A stretch of DNA of 55,602 nt, taken from the NCBI RefSeq assembly GCF_000988165.1, contig NW_020169320.1:1-55602 (forward strand), written 5' to 3'. Origin of the DNA: Vairimorpha ceranae. Taxonomy: Eukaryota; Microsporidia; Nosematidae. How positions within the stretch are numbered: position 1 is the stretch's first letter; each line of letters opens with the position of its first letter. Shown here one piece after another: positions 10,747 through 19,965 of this stretch. The translations under genes were made by a program, and so were the position numbers. The notes under the pieces are model-generated. The model did no database searches and was not told where the DNA came from. It saw only the letters and a program-made list of their open reading frames with translations.

Positions 10747-12483
10747 TTACATGTTTTTCGAAAATTCATCTAGTTCTTTTATTGTTTTACTTTTTCCAAG
10801 AGTATATTTATAAAAATCGTAACAAGGTATACCAAGTGTATAAGTATCAAATTTTTTTGAATATCTTTGACTAAAATGTGTTAGCAAAAGAACCTTAGAT
10901 TTAGATCTTAAAAATATATTATATGCATCATTAAGTGTAGAATGATTTGTTTTTATTGCTTTCTCCTCATTTTCGTTATCAAAGGTAGATTCATGTATAA
11001 GAATATCTGAATTACAAGCCATATCTGCAAATAAACATGATGGTCTAGTGTCACCTGAATATGAAATTTTGATATTTTTATATTCAATTGATACTGAACA
11101 AGAATCAAGATTATGTTTACAACCACAGATTGAAACAAAAACAAAATTATCTAATGTAAAGTGTAAAATGTAATTATCAATACTTTTTTTATCGACAGAT
11201 TTGTAATAATTTTGTTCTAATTCTTTTGCGCTGTCCGTTGCAAAACATTTAATGTTTTCGTTAAATAGCGATACAAAATCTAAAATACATTGTGGAGCAA
11301 AAAGATTAACTTTATGTTTTATTTTACTCAATAAATTTACAAGGCCTAGGTTATGATCTCCATGTGAGTGACTAATAAAAATTGTACCGATTTTTTGTAA
11401 AACTTTATAAGATCCATTAAGCCTTAGCAGTTGATTTAAAGAATCTTCACCACAATCAAATAAAAAAACTTTGCTTTTTATCGAAACAAGTAAACAACTT
11501 ACATTTCTATATTTTGATGGAATTGCACATCCTGAACCAAGAGTGAGTACAAACGAATCTTTGTCTGAGTACTGTAAAAAATTATTGTTACTATAATTTA
11601 ATATTTTTCTTGGTTCTCTGTGCAAAACAAAATCTTTAACTTCTTTGTTATAAATAAAACAATCATTTGAATTAATAATTCTTGTAAATAAAAAAATGTG
11701 TTTCCATTTTGCGCGTTTATAAAAAGATTTACGACGGCTAATTTTTTTTCTAAACCTTGGAAGGCTAGGAAGTAAAAAATTTGATGAAATTTTGCTAAAC
11801 TCTGAAAGTAAATTGTACTGCGAAATAAAGTCAATTGTTTTAGGATTATTTATATACCACAGATCTCTAAATTGATATCTTAAAAAGTCCTTTTTTTTAA
11901 AACAAATTACTTTATCTTCCTCGGTTGGAGTTAACGTATCATCAATTATAAGATAAATTTTTTTAAATTTAATATCAGGTTCCATATAATCATCACCGTT
12001 ATAGACTTTATCATTTATTTGTACCTTTTTGCCAGCCACAAGATCTTTATACATAAATTTTGGTATACAACTAGGAACATTTTCGACACGAAAACGTCCT
12101 TTAAATTTTTTTATTTGTAAAATATATTTTTTTGATACAGAAATAAATTCATCATCGTAATTCAAATCATAAAATTGTATTTGTAATTTATTGGGTGGAC
12201 AAAAAGTGTAAGCTTTTTTTATTAAAAGTTGTATTTTCGAGTTACAGACAATCTTTAAAATTTCAACATTCATGTCTCGAAGAGTTAAATACAATCCACA
12301 AAGAGGTGGAATACATTTTTTATCAGGTATGAAAATAGCACAAATATTTTTTAAATGAACTTTTGATTCTATACAGTATCTTTGAAATCCTTCAAACAAA
12401 TTAAAAATATAAGATTTTGACTCAACTGTCAACACAACAGACTTTCCACTTTTTGTAGATAGAAATTTGATAGACGAATACAT
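10747..12483 (-). CDS. TRZ1: Long-form tRNase Z (tRNA 3' endonuclease, ELAC2/Trz1 type)
   Basis: This enzyme removes the 3' trailer from tRNA precursors before CCA addition. The 578-residue protein has the two-part layout of the long form: a degenerate N-terminal half (about 1-310) and a C-terminal metallo-beta-lactamase half. The zinc motif HSHGDH lies at 372-377 inside FISHSHGDHNLG. Further conserved points are YSGDTRPS, ILIHEST and LLLTHFSQRY near the end. It is shorter than the yeast protein, about 840 residues. The start is supported by CCC (12488-12490, complementary strand). It is divergent to the PCNA gene with only 58 bases between the start codons. Confidence 0.93.
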   Translation of the reverse strand: MYSSIKFLSTKSGKSVVLTVESKSYIFNLFEGFQRYCIESKVHLKNICAIFIPDKKCIPPLCGLYLTLRDMNVEILKIVCNSKIQLLIKKAYTFCPPNKLQIQFYDLNYDDEFISVSKKYILQIKKFKGRFRVENVPSCIPKFMYKDLVAGKKVQINDKVYNGDDYMEPDIKFKKIYLIIDDTLTPTEEDKVICFKKKDFLRYQFRDLWYINNPKTIDFISQYNLLSEFSKISSNFLLPSLPRFRKKISRRKSFYKRAKWKHIFLFTRIINSNDCFIYNKEVKDFVLHREPRKILNYSNNNFLQYSDKDSFVLTLGSGCAIPSKYRNVSCLLVSIKSKVFLFDCGEDSLNQLLRLNGSYKVLQKIGTIFISHSHGDHNLGLVNLLSKIKHKVNLFAPQCILDFVSLFNENIKCFATDSAKELEQNYYKSVDKKSIDNYILHFTLDNFVFVSICGCKHNLDSCSVSIEYKNIKISYSGDTRPSCLFADMACNSDILIHESTFDNENEEKAIKTNHSTLNDAYNIFLRSKSKVLLLTHFSQRYSKKFDTYTLGIPCYDFYKYTLGKSKTIKELDEFSKNM

Positions 12484-12541
12484 TGAAGGGCAGTATTTTA
12501 CTAAATATTATGTTACAAATTATAATTTTTTTATGCCCTAA
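12484..12541. promoter_or_regulatory. 58-bp bidirectional promoter between tRNase Z and PCNA
   Basis: The whole space between two divergent start codons is 58 bases. Each start has its own CCC motif: 12488-12490 on the minus strand for tRNase Z and 12536-12538 on the plus strand for PCNA. The 45 bases between the two motifs are almost pure A and T. Both promoters must fit here or extend into the coding regions. Confidence 0.6.
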
Positions 12542-13501
12542 ATGTTTGAACTAGAAATTTCGCATCAGCCTGTTCAAAAAAAAGAAGAAAGAAATGATTC
12601 TAAAAGCGTTAAAAAAATGCCACAAAATATTTCAAGCGATCAAGAAAATATGGAAGGCAACAAGTATAATGCAGATACCCATGCACCAGAAACTTTACAA
12701 TATTCCGCATCTATTGATGACCATAAGATTGATAATACTGTTGTATTTCCTGGTGGTAAAATAGGTCTTCTTCGCAAAACATTTGAAAGTATTGCCGAAA
12801 TTGTTGATCACGTTGAAATAAAAGCACGTTCAGAAGGATTAGAAATGCAAGTTATGGATTCAATACGTGTAGTTTTTATTGACATTTTTCTTAGCAAAAA
12901 TTTATTTGATAAATATAGATGTGATAGGAATATTACATTTGCCATTAAAGTAAAAGATCTTATTACTATTCTAAAAGATCTAAATTTTCCACCCGATTCA
13001 AGTTTACATTTATCTTGTGATGATAATCCTGAATCGTTAATAATTTGTTATAAATATCCTCAGTATGTTTTAAATTGGGAATTAAGCTTGTATTCGTTTG
13101 ATAACGAAGTGTTTGAACTACCTGAGTTTGAATTTCAAGCGGAAGTTACGATGTATGCTAAACAATTTATGGTTCTACCTAAGCTTATTGGAATATTTGG
13201 GGAGTTTATTACTATCGAAGCATCTAAGAATACTATTACATTTAAACAAAAAGGAGATACAACATCTTCTGCTATGAACTTACATGATAGTGAAGACAAT
13301 GATATAGAAATTAATGTTTTGACAAATCAAAAAAAAGAAATGGCGATGAAATATATTGGGATTTGTGCTAAAGTAGCTGGTCTTTGTTCTAAGATCAAGT
13401 TACATATGGGAGATGATACACCTATTTTTTTCGATTTTAATTTATATGATTTAGGTCACATTAGGTACTATATTGCCCCAAAAACAGAAAGTGAATATTA
13501 A
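12542..13501 (+). CDS. PCNA: PCNA, DNA polymerase sliding clamp, with N-terminal extension
   Basis: PCNA forms the ring that tethers replicative polymerases and repair enzymes to DNA. Residues about 67-319 align with the whole usual clamp of about 260 residues. Landmarks are GLLRKTFESI, LEMQVMDSIRVV, KYRCDRN (a strong PCNA signature), the acidic linker around FELPEFEF and the C-terminal IRYYIAPK. The first 66 residues are an extra, hydrophilic, probably disordered tail. It begins MFELEI, which itself resembles a normal PCNA start. The start is the one with CCC at 12536-12538 just upstream; no better internal methionine with such a motif is seen. Confidence 0.95.
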   Translation: MFELEISHQPVQKKEERNDSKSVKKMPQNISSDQENMEGNKYNADTHAPETLQYSASIDDHKIDNTVVFPGGKIGLLRKTFESIAEIVDHVEIKARSEGLEMQVMDSIRVVFIDIFLSKNLFDKYRCDRNITFAIKVKDLITILKDLNFPPDSSLHLSCDDNPESLIICYKYPQYVLNWELSLYSFDNEVFELPEFEFQAEVTMYAKQFMVLPKLIGIFGEFITIEASKNTITFKQKGDTTSSAMNLHDSEDNDIEINVLTNQKKEMAMKYIGICAKVAGLCSKIKLHMGDDTPIFFDFNLYDLGHIRYYIAPKTESEY

Positions 13502-13594
13502 ATTATTTAGTTAAGTATCTTATATGTAATTTTAATTATTAAACAAAACAAACATTCAGTAAAAAATCCAAATTTTTAATTAAAAAACAATAAA

Positions 13595-14632
13595 TTAATC
13601 ACACATGATTTCATACTGGTTTTTTAATCCCCATCCCTTTGGATACAAATCTTTCTCCATAATAACTCGCTTAATGCCCGCGACAAATCCATGGTCCATT
13701 ATGGAAATTTCTGCACTACTTACAATAGCTTCTCCTAAACAAACAGCTTCCCCTTTAACAGAAATTATAACAACAACAGATCCAATATCAATTTTAGAAT
13801 CATATTTAAGAACTCCAGTTATGCTTAATTTTGCACCGTAACATAAAGCATTAATAGCACTATCTTTAATCATAATTCTAGGATATCCTATTAAAATCTC
13901 TTCGAGAGGTCGTATAATTCGTCGCAAATATAACTCTTCTTTTTTAGTATCATAAACGTATTTAGCATCTTTAAGATCATGTAGTGTAAAACATTTATCT
14001 TCTTCAATTAAACCACTCCTTACTCTTCGTAATGCTGCCATACTAGCAGGACATCCCATAAGTAATCCGATGTGTACACATAGCGTTCTGATGTAAGTGC
14101 CCGCCTCGCACGATACCTTAAATAAAGCTTGTTTTTTTGTTTTTGAAACTTCCAAAACATCGATTTTATAAATATTTCTCAATCTAAGATCTCGTTTTAC
14201 AGCACACATAAGCGGAGGTCGTTGATATAAAACTCCTGTTAATTTTTCAACCGCTTTATAAAACGACGTTTTACTTGGTTTATCTTCAAATTCAATTACA
14301 CATACATATTCTTTCCCGAGTGTTTGTTGACTTTTAGTTAATCTTGTAGCTCTATTCAAACATATCGTAAGTACACCACTTACTTTCGGATCAAGTGTTC
14401 CACAATGACCTGTTTTGTCACACTCCAATATATTTTTAATCCAGGTGACCACTTCATGAGAGCTAGGATTTGAAGATTTATCAATGTGTATAATACCATA
14501 TTTAAGATATTGATCCAAAGGCCTGTTATATGGCAAATGTCCGCACCCAAACGGCGTAAAGTTAGTACTTTTAGTGATCATTGAATCTACATTTTTCAAA
14601 AGCGGAGAAAAATGTTCTAATTCTTGTGTCAT
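13595..14632 (-). CDS. CBF5: CBF5/dyskerin, rRNA pseudouridine synthase of H/ACA snoRNPs
   Basis: CBF5 is the catalytic subunit of H/ACA small nucleolar RNPs and acts in the nucleolus on rRNA. The 345-residue protein contains the TruB-type catalytic motif GHCGTLDPKVSG with catalytic D81, the PPLMCAVKR segment, the GTYIRTLCVHIG motif, and a C-terminal PUA domain (about 255-330) with the GWG element near the end. The lysine-rich C-terminal tail of yeast and animal homologues is absent. The start is supported by CCC (14637-14639, complementary strand). The 3' end faces the PCNA gene across 93 bases. Confidence 0.96.
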   Translation of the reverse strand: MTQELEHFSPLLKNVDSMITKSTNFTPFGCGHLPYNRPLDQYLKYGIIHIDKSSNPSSHEVVTWIKNILECDKTGHCGTLDPKVSGVLTICLNRATRLTKSQQTLGKEYVCVIEFEDKPSKTSFYKAVEKLTGVLYQRPPLMCAVKRDLRLRNIYKIDVLEVSKTKKQALFKVSCEAGTYIRTLCVHIGLLMGCPASMAALRRVRSGLIEEDKCFTLHDLKDAKYVYDTKKEELYLRRIIRPLEEILIGYPRIMIKDSAINALCYGAKLSITGVLKYDSKIDIGSVVVIISVKGEAVCLGEAIVSSAEISIMDHGFVAGIKRVIMEKDLYPKGWGLKNQYEIMCD

Positions 14633-14689
14633 TACAGGGATAAAAAAATTTAAAAAAATGTTAAATAATTTATTTAATGCATAAATATT

Positions 14690-15679
14690 TTAGTCAGCAA
14701 ACGAAATAGGTTTAAAAAAACACAATCCTTCGACAGAAGTAGTAATTACTAAATCTTCCTTAAAACAGACATCTTTATAATATTTTTGTCCTTGATGAAC
14801 AAAAAGCAAATATTTTTCGTATTCCCAATCATCTTCAAGTGATGTATCAAAAATGCACAACTGTTCATCACTTGTACTGCAAAAAATATCCGAATCTTTC
14901 CATTTAATCATTGAAATACTAGATTTATGCCAAAAAATATCTATAATATTGCTAGGCATTCTAATGTCTACAATTTTTATCGTTCCATTATCATCTCCGT
15001 ATGCAAATAGATTATCTTTGTTTGTGTCCACAGCATTAATTTCTGCGTTTTCTAATTTGTTAAAAATATTATCTTTAGATCTAATGTCCGTAACTTTTAT
15101 CGTTTTATCAGTTGAAGCTGAAAAAAGAAGAGATCCCAAACGACTTATAGATTCAATCGATTTTGAATGAATTCTAAATGTATCTGAAATCTGTTCATTA
15201 AAAATAGATAAAAATCCACTATCATGTGCAAATATAGAAGTTTCATTTGCTGAATACAAACCATAATCGACTTTGTCATAAGAAAGTGATATGAGTTTAT
15301 CCAAATTATCATTATAAATATCAAATGTTGTATCTGAAACACAATTAATATTAGTATTAGATCTAATTCTATTATATAAATATGGTGCTTGAACACTTTT
15401 ATATTCAAAACCTTCATGTTCAAAGTTTTTCATATTAAACATTTTTAACTGTCCAGGTTCATTTTCTGGATTAGTTGCCACAAGTAGAAAATCAGTTTTG
15501 TATAAATCGACAGATTGAGATGGCCAGTCTAAATCGTAATAACTAAGAATCTTGTAAACTTCATCGTTACATTCCAACTCTTCATCATCAATAGTAGGAG
15601 TATATGTCACTGTTTCAACATTGTCCAAATTATTGATATCTTCGTCTGATAAGTCTTCAATATCTAACTTCTTGTTCAT
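14690..15679 (-). CDS. RRB1: WD-repeat ribosome assembly factor RRB1/GRWD1
   Basis: In yeast RRB1 is the dedicated chaperone of ribosomal protein uL3 (Rpl3). The 329-residue protein has the acidic N-terminus of the family, then the element with YYDLDWPSQSVDL, then WD repeats (for example FSASTDKTIKVTDIR and FAYGDDNGTIKIVDIR). The C-terminal family signature is LLFVHQGQK followed by a strand ending in FKPIS. These two ends separate it from the related RbAp48/MSI1 histone chaperones. It is shorter than the yeast protein, about 510 residues. The start is supported by CCC (15682-15684, complementary strand). It is co-oriented with CBF5 with a 57-base gap, so two ribosome biogenesis genes sit side by side. 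Confidence 0.88.
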   Translation of the reverse strand: MNKKLDIEDLSDEDINNLDNVETVTYTPTIDDEELECNDEVYKILSYYDLDWPSQSVDLYKTDFLLVATNPENEPGQLKMFNMKNFEHEGFEYKSVQAPYLYNRIRSNTNINCVSDTTFDIYNDNLDKLISLSYDKVDYGLYSANETSIFAHDSGFLSIFNEQISDTFRIHSKSIESISRLGSLLFSASTDKTIKVTDIRSKDNIFNKLENAEINAVDTNKDNLFAYGDDNGTIKIVDIRMPSNIIDIFWHKSSISMIKWKDSDIFCSTSDEQLCIFDTSLEDDWEYEKYLLFVHQGQKYYKDVCFKEDLVITTSVEGLCFFKPISFAD

Positions 15680-16138
15680 ATGGGCACAAATTATTTAGTT
15701 TACAAAATGAAACTTAGATTAGTTTTAGTTGTTTTTTTAAAAATTATAATATTAATTGGTACTATAATAGTCAACAATGAACATTACTTCAAAATAAAAA
15801 TTGCTTAGGTTTACAAAAATATTTTCACTAAACAAGACGTAAATATAATAACTAAGATTTAAAAATTGTTAAAATAAAACTTTCTAATAAATTATTTGTA
15901 TTATAACTGTGTAGAAAAAAATATTATATATCTACATTTTGTTTGCTCTAAAGATTTTATACCTGTACTTGTCTGTAAAATAGAATTATTATTGAATACA
16001 TACAATAATATTTAGTCTGTCAAACAAGCACAGCAAATTTGCAGCTTAAAATAAATTGATAACAATTAACCATCCATTCACTAAAAATTGTGTTATAAAA
16101 TTACAAATGAAAAAAAGTAAAAATTTTAAACTTACTTT
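15680..16138. other. Intergenic region, nothing recognised
   Basis: This AT-rich spacer lies upstream of the RRB1 start and downstream of the RPC9-like gene. Only the CCC motif of RRB1 stands out. No reading frame or tRNA-like cloverleaf was noticed. Confidence 0.45.
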
Positions 16139-16432
16139 TTATTTTTTAAAAATTTCTAATATGTCATTTAACTCATCTTCAGTATATCTTTCTTCCACTT
16201 CTTCAATAACTAAAGCCAAGTCAATAATATGACTAGGGGAAATATTTATTAATTGTATAATTTCAAATTCTGTTAACTGTTTACTTTTTAAAGCATCATA
16301 TATTTCAAGTTTATATGTATCACTTTTACAAAACTTTTTTACCAAATCAGTAAACTTTCCTGATTCATTTTTTAGTATTTGGCACATTTCTAAATTTGAA
16401 TAAAATTTTATGTTTTTTTTAAGAATTTTCAT
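16139..16432 (-). CDS. RPC17: RPC9/Rpc17-like subunit of RNA polymerase III (CRCP type)
   Basis: The 97-residue protein fits the RPB4/CRCP family, whose member Rpc17 forms the stalk of RNA polymerase III with Rpc25. Residues about 15-22 (NLEMCQIL) match the family start with a conserved NxEV-like pattern. Residues about 50-92 match the HRDC-like end: KQLTEFEIIQLINISP, then IEEVEERYTEDELNDIL, closest to CRCP/Rpc17 rather than Rpb4. It is shorter than yeast Rpc17 (about 160 residues). The start is supported by CCC (16438-16440, complementary strand), which lies inside the end of the preceding gene. The first 14 bases overlap that gene in another frame. Confidence 0.72.
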   Translation of the reverse strand: MKILKKNIKFYSNLEMCQILKNESGKFTDLVKKFCKSDTYKLEIYDALKSKQLTEFEIIQLINISPSHIIDLALVIEEVEERYTEDELNDILEIFKK

Positions 16433-16670
16433 TTTCAGGGTGCAAAAATTTATTATCTACCAGTATTCTAAATCTATCAAATTGTATCTCATTCTCTTGA
16501 TGTTCAAAGATATATTTATTATCTACTATTATTTTAAAATTTTCTTGTTCTGTAAAATTGTAAATTATAAAATTATCGAAAATATAAATTTTTTTATCTA
16601 AAAAGTTATTAGTTAATCCGGTTTTAGTAATATCATAAATTGCAAGACCTTGGATACTTTCGTTGTACAT
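16419..16670 (-). CDS. Small protein of unknown function, overlapping the RPC9-like gene
   Basis: The 83-residue frame is not recognised. It alternates short hydrophobic strands with polar turns and contains two similar segments (IIVDNKYIF and ILVDNKFLH), so a small beta-rich fold is possible. It overlaps the downstream RPC9-like gene by 14 bases and starts five bases after the stop codon of the upstream gene. No CCC precedes its start; the only feature there is AGGAGG, which encodes the last residues of the upstream protein. It may be translated from a shared transcript, or it may be a chance frame. The tight fit between two more credible genes is the main argument for it. Confidence 0.5.
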   Translation of the reverse strand: MYNESIQGLAIYDITKTGLTNNFLDKKIYIFDNFIIYNFTEQENFKIIVDNKYIFEHQENEIQFDRFRILVDNKFLHPENENS

Positions 16671-16675
16671 ATTAA

Positions 16676-17278
16676 TTACCTCCTTTTTTTATTATCTTCT
16701 AATTTTAGATATTTTTCGATCAGAACATTTCTAAATATTATTAATTGATTATGCGTTAAATTAAATTTATATTTAAATAAACAAGATATTGTATGTACAT
16801 AATGGATGTTTTTTGGGCTTTCACTTGTAATTACTACTTTAGTAGCATTAATTAGTCTATACAAATTATCATGTAATTTATTAATAAGTCCATCACAAAT
16901 TATTTTATATTTTATTTTGACTTTATTGATTTTAAATATGATACTGTTACCGTCACAATATTCAGTAATCTCAAAGGGATACTTTAAGTTGTACACTTCA
17001 TAGTGTACTAATTTCTCTTCATAAAATGGCCCATCAAATTCTCTAAATCGTAATATCCCTACATTATCAAGACATTGTACCCGTTTCACATAGTTAATGA
17101 CAAGTTTACTATCATTTAAAGGACTGTACTCAATACAATTATCATAGTACTTACTTATTCTATATTCTAAAGGTACACGATAATTTTTAGTTAAAATAGT
17201 CTTATCACAAATTTTTATAAAATCAAATGCTGTGTCTATGTTAAGATTGATTATCTCGCCTCTGTAGACTGTCTTCAT
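16676..17278 (-). CDS. Unknown 200-residue protein
   Basis: The open frame extends upstream to 17335. I place the start at the internal methionine at 17278 (sequence MKTVYRGEI) because it follows a CCC run (17290-17292, complementary strand), and because the extra 19 residues are hydrophobic with no motif before them. The 200-residue protein has no recognised domain. It is rich in beta-forming residues, has no membrane segment with this start, and ends in a basic KKRR tail. If the longer start were used it would carry an N-terminal hydrophobic anchor. It is followed at once by the 83-residue frame, then by the RPC9-like gene. Confidence 0.6.
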   Translation of the reverse strand: MKTVYRGEIINLNIDTAFDFIKICDKTILTKNYRVPLEYRISKYYDNCIEYSPLNDSKLVINYVKRVQCLDNVGILRFREFDGPFYEEKLVHYEVYNLKYPFEITEYCDGNSIIFKINKVKIKYKIICDGLINKLHDNLYRLINATKVVITSESPKNIHYVHTISCLFKYKFNLTHNQLIIFRNVLIEKYLKLEDNKKRR

Positions 17279-18255
17279 GTCTTTAACAAGGGAAAAATAA
17301 TAAATATAAATCAGGAAAAACATACAAATATACAAGAGTTGAATTTAGCAAGTATTTTATTACATATCTTCAATATAAATATATTTGATTAAAAAATCAC
17401 TACTTAAGTTTCAAGAATTTTTTGTTTGTAAGCTGTATCGCCTTTTAGAAATTTCTAATATGAGAACAAATTTTAACATTTTGCGTGTTATAAATTATAA
17501 TTTATCTTACCATTTGTAAAATTATTAACGTTTAAATGTAATTTAAATAGACATTTGCCATATTAGTAATTTAATATTTTTATGTAAAATTGGAAATTTA
17601 TAATTTTATAAGCTAAATAAGTACTTTAGCCACATACTAATATTTTTCTTAAAAACTCAATTTTCAAGATTATGCCAAAAATTTTAGTTAAAATTTAGAG
17701 GTATAAATTATTAATAAAAAATTTATTATTATTAGAATAGGTTTTTTGTAAATATGTCAAAAAGCTTGGTGTAAATTTATTCACACATAAAAATAAAAAA
17801 ATTCGGTTTAAGATTAAGCTTCTTTATTATAAAAAATTTTAAAAACTAAATTTCATTTATTACTCATAGCAGTTTGATGGTAACAATAAAATGTTTTTAT
17901 GACTTAAAATAATAAATGTATATTAAAAGACAAAGATTGCTTGAAAGAGGCTTGTATTGAATTTTAAAAATTTGTAACGCTTTGTTTAGTATTTACGAGA
18001 CAGTTAAGTTTCATAAGCGTCTATTGCGCTTTATGCTACATTAGAATTTTTTTAGGATGTGTAAGTTAATTAGTATTATTATCATCTAAATTTTATACAA
18101 AACTCTTTTTAACATATATATGTAAAATAATATTAAAATATTTTTTGTAATGTAAAAAATTTACTAGCAACTATGTTTTATTTAATTGTATTAAAATATT
18201 GTTATAAGACGAACAATGATAACACTTATGTAATAAAAACAAAAAAATAATAAGT
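17279..18255. other. Gene-poor AT-rich gap of about 1 kb
   Basis: Only the CCC motif of the preceding minus-strand gene (17290-17292) is interpretable. The rest has stop codons in all frames and no obvious tRNA. A slightly less AT-rich patch near 17995-18050 was inspected and not identified. Confidence 0.45.
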
Positions 18256-18837
18256 TTAAAAAATATTTAATCGCTCTTTTTTATGTTTAATTTGATATTG
18301 TTCATACAACCATGGCTGCACAAGTTCAATATTTGTTTTTTCTTTAGCTGAAACGGAAAAGCATGCAATTTCTATATCTATGTATGATTTTAAGCCTAAA
18401 TGATAAATCATGTCATTAATATCCATAGCACGTCCTTTATCATTTTTTGTACCAAGTACCAGCATATTTTTCATTTTTCTACTATTTCTATGCAATAACT
18501 GTTTAAGTTCAAATTTACTCTTATCCCATTCTTCTTTCTTTTCGCTGAGATCTACACAGTAAATTAAAACGTCACATTTTCTGTATAAACAATCCCACAA
18601 TTTTCTATACTTATGGTCACCCTTAACATCATAAACACTATACGTAACTCCATTATACAGATATTCTAATGTATTAACTCCTTTACTTTGTTTTATTTCT
18701 GCATCTCGAAAAACTGAATTTATTATAGAAGACTTAGATGACCCTTTGAGTCCAAGGACGCATATCTTAAATTTGGTAATAAAAATTTTATTATAAAACT
18801 GAGAACACAACGTTCTAAGCTTTGTGCAAATATTCAT
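18256..18837 (-). CDS. Divergent Arf/Arl-like small GTPase
   Basis: The 193-residue protein has the length and order of Arf-family GTPases, which recruit coats and effectors to membranes. Visible elements are the P-loop GLKGSSKSS (29-37), the Arf-like strand YSVYDVKG (G3 box, D70 to G73), WDCLYRKCDVLIYCVD, and the TKND guanine box (130-133). Several key points are altered. The glycine before the P-loop lysine is serine (S34). DVGGQ is DVKGD, so the catalytic glutamine is D74. The glycine at position 2, needed for myristoylation, is asparagine. No CCC precedes the start. It could be a slow or nucleotide-locked Arl protein. SRbeta is less likely because no N-terminal membrane anchor is seen. 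Confidence 0.8.
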   Translation of the reverse strand: MNICTKLRTLCSQFYNKIFITKFKICVLGLKGSSKSSIINSVFRDAEIKQSKGVNTLEYLYNGVTYSVYDVKGDHKYRKLWDCLYRKCDVLIYCVDLSEKKEEWDKSKFELKQLLHRNSRKMKNMLVLGTKNDKGRAMDINDMIYHLGLKSYIDIEIACFSVSAKEKTNIELVQPWLYEQYQIKHKKERLNIF

Positions 18838-19965
18838 ATGTGATTTTTTTGCAAAAAAATTTAAATGTATTAATTGATTAAGTAAATTAATTGGTACAAA
18901 AACTAAACAATATAAATTGATTGATGTATTATTAAAACTAATTATATTGTTTTTATAAACTAGGACGGGGACGGTTTTTCTTTAAATATTTGATTAAATT
19001 TTTATCTTTAAAATGTTAAAAGTAATTATTTTTTTACTATTAGAAAATTATTAAAATTTTCTTTCGTGGTAACATATTAAAAAGTAAAAAATTTATAAGT
19101 TTGCTTGTAAAAATAAATTTAACTTATATTTATTAGTGTATATTTAAGGTCTTTATTTTCTAAAAATATTTTTTGAGCTATTTTCTATATATTTACAGAT
19201 TAAAATTATTTTTTAGAATATGTACTAATTTTCTAGTTTACAATTATTAGTATTATATTGTTTATATATTTTAATATAATGTCATTAATAAAGCCTTAAA
19301 AGTTAAAATTACTAATAATTTTAACGCTTATTTTAAATTAAAAAACTTTGACATAAAATTTTTAATATGTAAAATGCGTATATAAACATTATTTTTATGT
19401 TTACATTTTTAATTTTTAAGCTTATTTATTGTATATTGCATTTAATAATATTGTTGTTTAATCAATATTCAAAAATGATTTTTCTATAATTATAAATATA
19501 TAACTAGCTTTAAAAGATTACCAGAGTTGTTAATTTAATATTCTCTTTTATCGAGAGAAAATTCATAAAACAAATTTTAAAAGTTAATTTTTTAGGTTTA
19601 AAACAATGTAAAAATTGATTTAATTTTTAATTTTTTAGACACAGTAAAACTAATAAATTTTCATTTTGGCTGTAAAAATTTCAAATTTGTTGACTTTGAA
19701 AGCTTGGCAGAAGCATAACTGTAAATATAATTACTTTTTTACTATTAATGTTTTTTACTTATATATTTTATATTAAGATAAAATTGCGATATGATTTTCG
19801 TTTAATTCTATCAATCAAATAAACAATATTATTTTAAGCCTAATCACGATTGATTTTATGAAAATATCAATCTTTTTTAATTAGAATTATTAAAACTCAA
19901 TTTGTTTGTTTTAGCAAACAAACTAATTTTCTTAAACTATTTAATAAAAAAAATTACCGTTTTTT
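18838..19965. other. Gene-poor AT-rich gap of about 1.1 kb
   Basis: No reading frame above noise is seen on either strand. The region separates the divergent Arf-like gene and the secreted GH19-like gene and should hold both promoters. A short GC-rich spot (ACGGGGACGG) lies near 18963-18972. Confidence 0.45.

Noticed and set aside
16665..16685. AGGAGG before the 83-codon frame as a bacterial-type ribosome binding site
   Set aside because: The genome is eukaryotic and the sequence encodes the C-terminal arginines of the upstream protein; treated as coincidence.
16676..17335. Longer start of the 200-residue unknown protein, giving an N-terminal hydrophobic anchor
   Set aside because: No CCC precedes the first ATG, whereas the internal ATG at 17278 has one; the extra residues look like translated AT-rich leader.
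17990..18055. Less AT-rich patch that might be a tRNA
   Set aside because: No cloverleaf or GTTC-like T-arm could be drawn.
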